The notes below the pieces were generated by a model. The model saw nothing but the letters and a program-made list of their open reading frames with translations. It did not search any database and was not told where the DNA came from. A stretch of 6,980 bases of DNA from Burkholderiales bacterium (lineage in GTDB: Bacteria > Pseudomonadota > Gammaproteobacteria > Burkholderiales > SG8-39), in NCBI GenBank assembly GCA_919902965.1, contig CAKKSJ010000474.1:1-6980 (forward strand), written 5' to 3'. Shown here in pieces: positions 1 through 5,136 of this stretch (position 1 is its first letter; every line of letters starts with the position of its first letter). The translations under genes and the position numbers were made by a program.

Positions 1-8
1 AAAACGCT

Positions 9-827
9 ATGGCGAAGCTGATACTCAGTATGGACGGTCTGGTGCTCAAGGAAATTCCGCTTTCCAAGGAGCGCACCACTATCGGGCGCAAGCCGCACAA
101 TGATATCCAGATCGACAATCTGGCAGTCAGTGGTGAGCACGCCGTAATCGTGACCATACTCGCGGATTCCTTCCTCGAGGACTTGGGCAGCACCAACGGC
201 ACCTTCGTCAATGGCAAGACCGTGAAAAAGCATTTCCTGCAGGGCAACGACGTAATCGAGCTGGGCAAGTACAAACTCAAGTACATCAGCGAAGCCTTGC
301 CGGGTGCCGCGAAGGCCGCGGATTTCGAAAAAACCATGGTGCTGCGTCCGGGGGCGATGCGAAAGCCGCCCGAAGCGCCTGCTCCTGCGGCCGCGGGTCC
401 CGCACCGGGACACGCGACGACTCCGCCGGCCGGCGCGCCCGCTGCCGCCGGCGCGGACACGCATGCGCGGACCCAGGTTGGCATTACTGCCGCGTCGGTC
501 GGTGCCAGCTCGACGCCAGCCCATGCCCCCGTCCCGCCACCGGCGCCCGCGCCCATGCAGGTTCGGCACGCGATGCTGAAACTCATGTCCGGCGCCAACA
601 CCGGCAAGGAACTGGAACTGACCAAGCCGCTCACTACGCTGGGCAAGCCGGGCGTGCAGGTCGCGGTGATCACGCGCCGGCCGCAAGGCTTTTTCATTAC
701 CCACGTCGAAGGCGCCAACAAGCCGATCGTCAATGGCAAGGCGATAGAGCAGCAGGCGCATGCGCTCAGCGATCGCGACGTAATCGAACTTGCCGGTGTG
801 AAAGTCGAATTTTTCTTCAAGCGCTGA
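9..827 (+). CDS. FHA-domain protein with a second, degenerate C-terminal FHA-like domain
   Basis: This is a probable cytoplasmic phosphothreonine-binding adaptor of 272 residues. Residues 1-93 form a canonical FHA domain with all the usual ligand-contacting residues: G26-R27, S41 and H44 (SGEH), N63 within GSTNGTFVNG, and N68. Residues about 95-185 are a low-complexity Ala/Pro/Gly-rich linker. Residues about 186-272 repeat the FHA strand pattern (TTLGK, then PIVNGKAI, then LSDRDVIELAG), but the GR pair is GK and the Ser/His pair is missing, so this half probably does not bind phosphothreonine. There is no signal peptide or membrane segment. The ATG lies 8 bases from the window edge, so its ribosome binding site cannot be fully judged. 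The start fits the usual beginning of the FHA fold. The stop is 31 bases before the cyclase start, which suggests one operon. FHA proteins normally partner with Ser/Thr kinases, and none is seen here. The domain call is firm; the partner is unknown. Confidence 0.93.
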   Translation: MAKLILSMDGLVLKEIPLSKERTTIGRKPHNDIQIDNLAVSGEHAVIVTILADSFLEDLGSTNGTFVNGKTVKKHFLQGNDVIELGKYKLKYISEALPGAAKAADFEKTMVLRPGAMRKPPEAPAPAAAGPAPGHATTPPAGAPAAAGADTHARTQVGITAASVGASSTPAHAPVPPPAPAPMQVRHAMLKLMSGANTGKELELTKPLTTLGKPGVQVAVITRRPQGFFITHVEGANKPIVNGKAIEQQAHALSDRDVIELAGVKVEFFFKR

Positions 828-844
828 TCCGCAGCCGCTTGCAT

Positions 845-850
845 AGGAAA
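845..850 (+). promoter_or_regulatory. Ribosome binding site supporting the TTG start of the cyclase
   Basis: AGGAAA lies 8 bases upstream of the TTG at 859. An in-frame stop (TAG at 844-846) sits just upstream, and the next in-frame ATG (901) would delete most of the first membrane helix. Together these favour TTG as the true start. Confidence 0.6.
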
Positions 851-858
851 TAGCCGGC

Positions 859-3081
859 TTGAAGCAACATATCGTCAGAATTGTCCTCGGCCTTGCGGTG
901 ATGTTGTTGTTCGCAGGGCATGCCGCGGATATCTACAACATCGGCCTGATTTCGCGGCTCGACAACATCATGTACGACACGCGGCTCGCGCTCACCATGC
1001 CCGGGGGCGTGGACCCGCGTGTGGTCATACTCGACATCGACGAGCGCAGCCTGGACAAAGAGGCGCTGGGACGCTGGCCCTGGAGCCGCGACAAGATTTC
1101 CGTCTTGCTGAAGAAGCTGTTCGACGAATACGGTATTGTCATTGCCGGCTTCGACGTGGTCTTTGCCGAGCCCGACGAAAGTTCCGGGCTGCCGGTGCTC
1201 GAAGGCCTGGCAAAAGGCAAACTCAAGGACGTGAGCCAGTTTCAGTCGGCGCTCAAGGAGCTGCGCCCGGAACTCGATTACGACGGCATCCTGGCGAAGA
1301 CCCTCAAGGACCGGCCGGTCGTGCTGGGCTATTATTTCAACAGCGACGAAAACGCGGTACGTTCGGGCACGATTCCCAAGCCGGTGCTGACCGAGGAGAC
1401 GTTCCGGGGGCGCAATATCCGCTTCACCACCTGGCGCGGCTACGGCGGCAACCTGCCGGAATTGCAGGCCAATGCCGCCAATGCGGGTCACTTCAATCCG
1501 CTGGTAGATCCGGACGGCGTGTCGCGCAGAGTACCGATGCTGGCGGAATACCAGGGCGCCTACTATGAGGCGCTGTCGCTTGCGATTATTCGGGTGCTGG
1601 CCGGATATCCGTTGGTGGAGCCAGGCTTCGCGTCGGACCGGTTTTCAAGCGATAGCTATTCCGGGCTGGAATGGCTCAAGGTTGGGCCGGTTACCATTCC
1701 GGTGGACGATACCGTAAGCGCGCTGATTCCTTTCCGCGGCAAACGCGGCAGTTTCAAATATATTTCGCTGGCGGATGTCTATTTCGACCGGGTGCCCAAG
1801 GACGAACTCAGGGGCAAGATTGCGCTGGTGGGCACATCCGCCCCGGGACTGCTGGATCTGCGCTCGACGCCTGTGGGCAGCGTCTACCCGGGGGTGGAAA
1901 TCCACGCAAATATGATCGCCGCGATGCTGGATGGCGATTTCAAGCAGATGCCGCCCTATATGCTGGGCACCGAGGTGATTCTGCTGCTGATCGGGGGCGT
2001 GGTGCTGTCGCTGCTGGTACCGCTGCTGAGCCCGCTGAAGTCCACCCTGGTGTCATTGCTGGCCATTGTGCTCTTTACGGGGCTCAACCTGGTTGTGTGG
2101 ACCAAAGGCGGTCTGGTCTTGCCGCTGGCCTCGAGCCTGCTGATGATTGCCGCCCTGTTCGCGTTCAACATGTCATGGGGTTACTTCGTCGAGTCGCGCA
2201 GCAAACGCCAGTTCACCGAATTGTTCGGCCAGTACGTTCCGCCGGAGCTGGTCGATCAAATGGCCAAGGACCCGCAGCGTTACAGCATGGAGGGCAAGAG
2301 CGAGGAACTCACCGTGCTGTTCTCCGATATCGTCGGCTTCACTTCGATCTCCGAGAGCCTGTCGCCCAAGGATCTGTCGCAGTTCATCAATGACTACCTT
2401 ACCGCCATGAGCCTGGTGATTCGCAACAATCGGGGAACCCTGGACAAGTATATCGGCGACGCGATCATGGCCTTCTGGGGCGCCCCGGTGGCCGACCCCG
2501 AGCACGCCCGCCAGGGGGTGATCAGCGCGATGGCGATGCAGGCGGAGCTCGACAAGCTGCGCGCGCAGATGCTGGCGCGCGGTTGGCCTGATATCCGCAT
2601 AGGCGTCGGCGTCAACAGCGGCACCATGAGCGTCGGCGACATGGGCTCGAAGCTGCGCAAGGCGTACACGGTGATGGGCGACGCGGTCAACCTCTCATCG
2701 CGCCTGGAGGGACTGACACGCGTCTACGGCGTCGGAATTCTCGTCGGCCAGAATACCAGGGCGATAGTGAAAGACATCGTATTCCGCGAAATCGACCGGG
2801 TCAAAGTGAAGGGCAAAGACGAGCCGGTGGATATTTTCGAGCCTATCGGCATCGAGGGCCAGGTCGACCAGAAAGTGATCGACGAGATCGATCTGTGGCA
2901 CACGGCGCTCACGGCCTATCGTGCGCAGAACTGGGACCAGGCGGAGACGGACTTGTCAAACGCGCAACGCATGTCGCCGGAGTGCAAGCTCTATCAGCTG
3001 TACCTCGAGCGCATCCGGCAATGCCGCATCGATCCGCCCCCTCCAAACTGGGATGGCGTAACAGCGTTCAAGACCAAATAG
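859..3081 (+). CDS. CHASE2-domain class III adenylate cyclase (membrane sensor cyclase)
   Basis: This 740-residue inner-membrane enzyme is predicted to convert ATP to cAMP. Order of domains: an N-terminal membrane helix (about 6-20), an extracytoplasmic CHASE2 sensor domain (about 25-360, including DPRVVILDIDERSL and the later GKIALVGTSAPGL and PGVEIHANMI stretches), three membrane helices (about 371-390, 396-414, 418-438), a short linker, then the class III cyclase domain (about 482-660). The catalytic set is complete: metal-binding D490 (LFSDIVGFT) and D534 (YIGDAIMAFWGAP), adenine-selecting K530 with T604, and transition-state N611 and R615 (DAVNLSSRLEGL). The Lys/Thr pair indicates adenylate rather than guanylate cyclase. 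Residues about 676-722 form TPR-like helices, and the protein ends in PPPPNWDGV plus a short tail, a C-terminal pattern seen in related CHASE2 cyclases. Translation probably starts at TTG. The stop is 9 bases before the next gene, so coupling is likely. The signal sensed by CHASE2 cannot be deduced. Confidence 0.95.
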   Translation: MKQHIVRIVLGLAVMLLFAGHAADIYNIGLISRLDNIMYDTRLALTMPGGVDPRVVILDIDERSLDKEALGRWPWSRDKISVLLKKLFDEYGIVIAGFDVVFAEPDESSGLPVLEGLAKGKLKDVSQFQSALKELRPELDYDGILAKTLKDRPVVLGYYFNSDENAVRSGTIPKPVLTEETFRGRNIRFTTWRGYGGNLPELQANAANAGHFNPLVDPDGVSRRVPMLAEYQGAYYEALSLAIIRVLAGYPLVEPGFASDRFSSDSYSGLEWLKVGPVTIPVDDTVSALIPFRGKRGSFKYISLADVYFDRVPKDELRGKIALVGTSAPGLLDLRSTPVGSVYPGVEIHANMIAAMLDGDFKQMPPYMLGTEVILLLIGGVVLSLLVPLLSPLKSTLVSLLAIVLFTGLNLVVWTKGGLVLPLASSLLMIAALFAFNMSWGYFVESRSKRQFTELFGQYVPPELVDQMAKDPQRYSMEGKSEELTVLFSDIVGFTSISESLSPKDLSQFINDYLTAMSLVIRNNRGTLDKYIGDAIMAFWGAPVADPEHARQGVISAMAMQAELDKLRAQMLARGWPDIRIGVGVNSGTMSVGDMGSKLRKAYTVMGDAVNLSSRLEGLTRVYGVGILVGQNTRAIVKDIVFREIDRVKVKGKDEPVDIFEPIGIEGQVDQKVIDEIDLWHTALTAYRAQNWDQAETDLSNAQRMSPECKLYQLYLERIRQCRIDPPPPNWDGVTAFKTK

Positions 3082-3090
3082 GCGCGGCCA

Positions 3091-3858
3091 ATGAAGCTTA
3101 GGGTGCTAGGGTGCAGCGGTGGAATTGGCGGGCGGCATCTGCGCACTACTTCGCTGTTGCTCGACAATGACATCCTGATTGACGCCGGAACTGGCGTGGG
3201 TGATATTTCGCTCGCGGAGCTGATGCTCATTGATCACATTTTTGTGACACACTCGCATCTGGACCATATCTGCTCAATCCCGTTTCTTGTCGACACCGTT
3301 GGCGGCATGCGCAACAAACCGCTCACTGTTTACGCAATTGAGCCAACGCTGGAAATCATCCGCAACCACGTTTTCAACTGGAGCATCTGGCCCGATTTCA
3401 CGCAGATCCCGACGCCGAGCAAACCGTTCATGCGCTACGAGGCCCTGACGCTCGGCGAAACGGTAGAGATCAAAGGGCGCAAGATTACTTCGCTGCCGGC
3501 CAACCATGTGGTGCCGGCAGTCGGTTTTCAGCTCGATTCGGGTGCGGCGAGCCTGGTGTTTACCGGCGACACCACCACGCACGACCCCTTGTGGGCGGTC
3601 GTCAACAAGATTGCCAACCTGCGCTACCTCATTATCGAGGTCGCTTTCTGCAACCGCGAACGCGATCTGGCGTTGACGGCGAAACATTTTTGTCCCAGCC
3701 TTCTGGCCGAGGAACTGACCAAACTCGAGCGCAGCGCGGACATTTTCATAACCCACCTCAAGCCGGGGGAGATCGAGTTGACCATGCAGGAAGTCGAGGA
3801 CTGCGCCGGACAGTACAAACCGCGCATGCTGCAGAATAACCAGGTATTCGAGTTCTAA
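3091..3858 (+). CDS. Metallo-beta-lactamase-fold hydrolase, probable class II cyclic-nucleotide phosphodiesterase
   Basis: This is a 255-residue soluble metallo-hydrolase with no signal peptide. The metal-binding motif THSHLDH (H54, H56, D58, H59) is intact. Later ligands are also present: H139 (PANHVVP), D160 (VFTGDTTTHD) and H222 (FITHLKPGE), as expected for a two-metal site. The HxHLDHI-x-S-I stretch partly matches the class II cAMP phosphodiesterase signature (yeast PDE1, Vibrio CpdP), though P64 replaces a hydrophobic residue and the end of the signature diverges. The start lies 9 bases after the cyclase stop, with only a weak AGG-like site, which suggests translational coupling. Sitting between a cAMP-making enzyme and a cAMP-binding protein, it most plausibly hydrolyses cAMP to AMP and resets the signal. 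That substrate is inferred from context and partial signature. A related nuclease or other MBL-fold phosphodiesterase is the main alternative. The first third is less GC-rich than its neighbours, with no other sign of transfer. Confidence 0.88.
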   Translation: MKLRVLGCSGGIGGRHLRTTSLLLDNDILIDAGTGVGDISLAELMLIDHIFVTHSHLDHICSIPFLVDTVGGMRNKPLTVYAIEPTLEIIRNHVFNWSIWPDFTQIPTPSKPFMRYEALTLGETVEIKGRKITSLPANHVVPAVGFQLDSGAASLVFTGDTTTHDPLWAVVNKIANLRYLIIEVAFCNRERDLALTAKHFCPSLLAEELTKLERSADIFITHLKPGEIELTMQEVEDCAGQYKPRMLQNNQVFEF

Positions 3859-3873
3859 GGCGCCAGTCTTAAC

Positions 3874-3878
3874 GGGAA
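3874..3878 (+). promoter_or_regulatory. Ribosome binding site of the cNMP-binding/rhodanese gene
   Basis: GGGAA lies 5 bases before the ATG at 3884, inside the 25-base gap after the hydrolase stop. It is a modest match to the Shine-Dalgarno consensus and supports this start. No other good start is nearby. Confidence 0.45.
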
Positions 3879-3883
3879 CGCAT

Positions 3884-4954
3884 ATGGCAGCCATCAAAGT
3901 CAGCGTAGAAACCTTGAAGTGTTTTGACCCGCTTGCGTCGCTTTCGGGCGTGCGGCTGCAGGAGCTTTCCGAGCTGTGCGTTGTCGAGACCGCTGTTCGA
4001 GCCACCGATCCGTTCCACCTGCGCTCGCTCGCCGGTCAGTCGGCTTACGTGCTGGGCGGGGAACTGGCGCTTGCCTATGGCCGCGGCGGCTCGCAAGTCA
4101 TAGTCGGCGGTTCCGCGGAAGCGCGCCAGCCTTTGGGCAAGCGCCGCCAATTCGAATCGGCGAAGGCGGTAACCGATGTGCAATTGATCCGGATCGACGA
4201 CGATTTGCTCGACATAATGCTCACTTGGGACCAGGTGGCCGTGCAGGAGGGGAGCCATACCGTTCAGCCGGCAGAGCGGCCCGCGAGCGGTGCGGACTGG
4301 GGAAGCATGTCAGGCTTGTTCGGCATTAACAATCTGCGTTTTGGCGCCTTTTCCCAGCTTCCCTCGGCGCATATCGATGAGTTGCTGCGGCGCTTTGAGC
4401 GTGTCGAGGCGAAAGCAGGCGAGGTGATTATCCGCGAAGGCGCGGAGGGCGATTATTACTACCTGGTCGAGTCCGGCAGGTGCCAGGTGGAGCGCATGAT
4501 AGGCGGAGTCAGCATGACGCTGGCCGAGATCAAGAGCGGCGACACCTTTGGCGAGGAAGCGCTGGTGTCGGAGGCCAGGCGCAACGCCACCGTGACCATG
4601 AAATCGGACGGCGGCCTGCTGCGGCTGAGCAAGCAGGATTTCAACGCGCTGCTGCGCGAGCCGCTGCTGCACGGGGTCAACATGGAGCAGGCCAGGCAGA
4701 AGGTGCTGGAAGGGGCGCAGTGGATAGACGTGCGTTACCCCTCCGAATACCAGTATGACGGCTTGCCGGGCGCGCGCAATATTCCGTTGTCGGAAATCCG
4801 CAACGCATTCGGCGTTTTGGACATGGGCGAGGAATACATTGTCTATTGTCAGAGCGGCCGGCGCAGTTCGGCTGCCGCCTTCCTGCTGGCCCAGCGCGGC
4901 TACCACGTCTTCGTGCTCGAGGGCGGGCTGTGGGGCGGGGACCGGCTGGCGTAA
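3884..4954 (+). CDS. Cyclic-nucleotide-binding protein fused to a C-terminal rhodanese domain
   Basis: This is a 356-residue soluble protein. Residues about 145-262 are a cyclic-nucleotide-binding domain. Its phosphate-binding cassette FGEEALVSEARRNATV keeps the ribose-contacting E224 and the phosphate-contacting R233, so cAMP (or cGMP) binding is likely. Residues about 10-115 look like an earlier, degenerate copy of the same fold without a recognisable cassette. Residues about 264-356 are a single rhodanese domain (IDVRYPSEYQYDGLPGARNIPL) with the active-site loop CQSGRRS. C322 is the presumed persulfide-forming cysteine. There is no DNA-binding helix-turn-helix, so it is not a CRP-type regulator. 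It would couple cAMP sensing to sulfur transfer, to rhodanese-like redox chemistry, or simply to protein binding. It follows the putative phosphodiesterase by 25 bases and is best read as the cAMP effector of this operon. The domain calls are strong; the physiological role is not known. Confidence 0.92.
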   Translation: MAAIKVSVETLKCFDPLASLSGVRLQELSELCVVETAVRATDPFHLRSLAGQSAYVLGGELALAYGRGGSQVIVGGSAEARQPLGKRRQFESAKAVTDVQLIRIDDDLLDIMLTWDQVAVQEGSHTVQPAERPASGADWGSMSGLFGINNLRFGAFSQLPSAHIDELLRRFERVEAKAGEVIIREGAEGDYYYLVESGRCQVERMIGGVSMTLAEIKSGDTFGEEALVSEARRNATVTMKSDGGLLRLSKQDFNALLREPLLHGVNMEQARQKVLEGAQWIDVRYPSEYQYDGLPGARNIPLSEIRNAFGVLDMGEEYIVYCQSGRRSSAAAFLLAQRGYHVFVLEGGLWGGDRLA

Positions 4955-5045
4955 GTTCCAAAATGGCCGTGATTTCCAGCGGCGACCAGGGGAGGCGCCG
5001 GCAGGAACCCGCTTGAATATTTCGGCAGGGCGGCGGGAAGGACGG

Positions 5046-5067
5046 AAAAGCGCGACCGGCTTTTTTT
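5046..5067 (+). terminator. Weak candidate intrinsic terminator
   Basis: AAAAGC (5046-5051) can pair with GCTTTT (5059-5064) around a 7-base loop, followed by more T (seven T in all, 5061-5067). The stem has only two G-C pairs, so it would be inefficient and partial read-through into the downstream gene is likely. It could also be chance. Confidence 0.28.
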
Positions 5068-5127
5068 GTCGTATAGTGCGAGTTATGTTGTTTTAGCGGC
5101 AGCCTCCGGCTGTGCGGATCTATTGGC

Positions 5128-5131
5128 GAGG
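5128..5131 (+). promoter_or_regulatory. Ribosome binding site of the GAF-GspE gene
   Basis: GAGG lies 5 bases before the ATG at 5137. This good Shine-Dalgarno placement fixes the start of the partial ATPase gene. Confidence 0.6.
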
Positions 5132-5136
5132 TCACT

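Larger units (their letters stand above)
4955..5136 (+). other. 182-base non-coding gap before the GAF-GspE gene
   Basis: This is the only sizeable gap in the window. Its first 90 bases show nothing definite. It then holds a short A-rich/T-rich hairpin with a run of seven T (5046-5067), an isolated TATAGT (5072-5077) that resembles a sigma70 -10 box but has no convincing -35 at normal spacing, and a small hairpin CAGCC-TCC-GGCTG (5100-5112) in what would be the leader of the next gene. A separate transcript for the ATPase is possible but not shown. Confidence 0.5.

Noticed and set aside
361..563. Pro/Ala-rich repetitive-looking segment as a DNA repeat
   Set aside because: There is no regular period at the DNA level. 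It is a low-complexity interdomain linker in the FHA protein.
817..1491. Minus-strand open frame opposite the start of the cyclase
   Set aside because: It is the antisense of the CHASE2 coding sequence and has no domain.
1671..2393. Second + strand open frame inside the cyclase
   Set aside because: It is an out-of-frame reading of the cyclase, rich in Gly/Ala/Arg, with no domain. It overlaps membrane helices and catalytic residues encoded in the true frame.
3243..3257. TGTGA half-site resembling a CRP operator
   Set aside because: The matching TCACA half is absent at the required spacing, and the sequence encodes the HxHxDH metal motif of the hydrolase.
3274..4005. Minus-strand open frame spanning the end of the hydrolase and the start of the cNMP gene
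   Set aside because: It is opposite two well-supported genes, and its translation has no family features.
4847..4867. C322 loop considered as a protein tyrosine phosphatase active site
   Set aside because: The surrounding IDVRYPSEY and PGARNIPL motifs and the loop CQSGRRS are those of a rhodanese domain, not a phosphatase.
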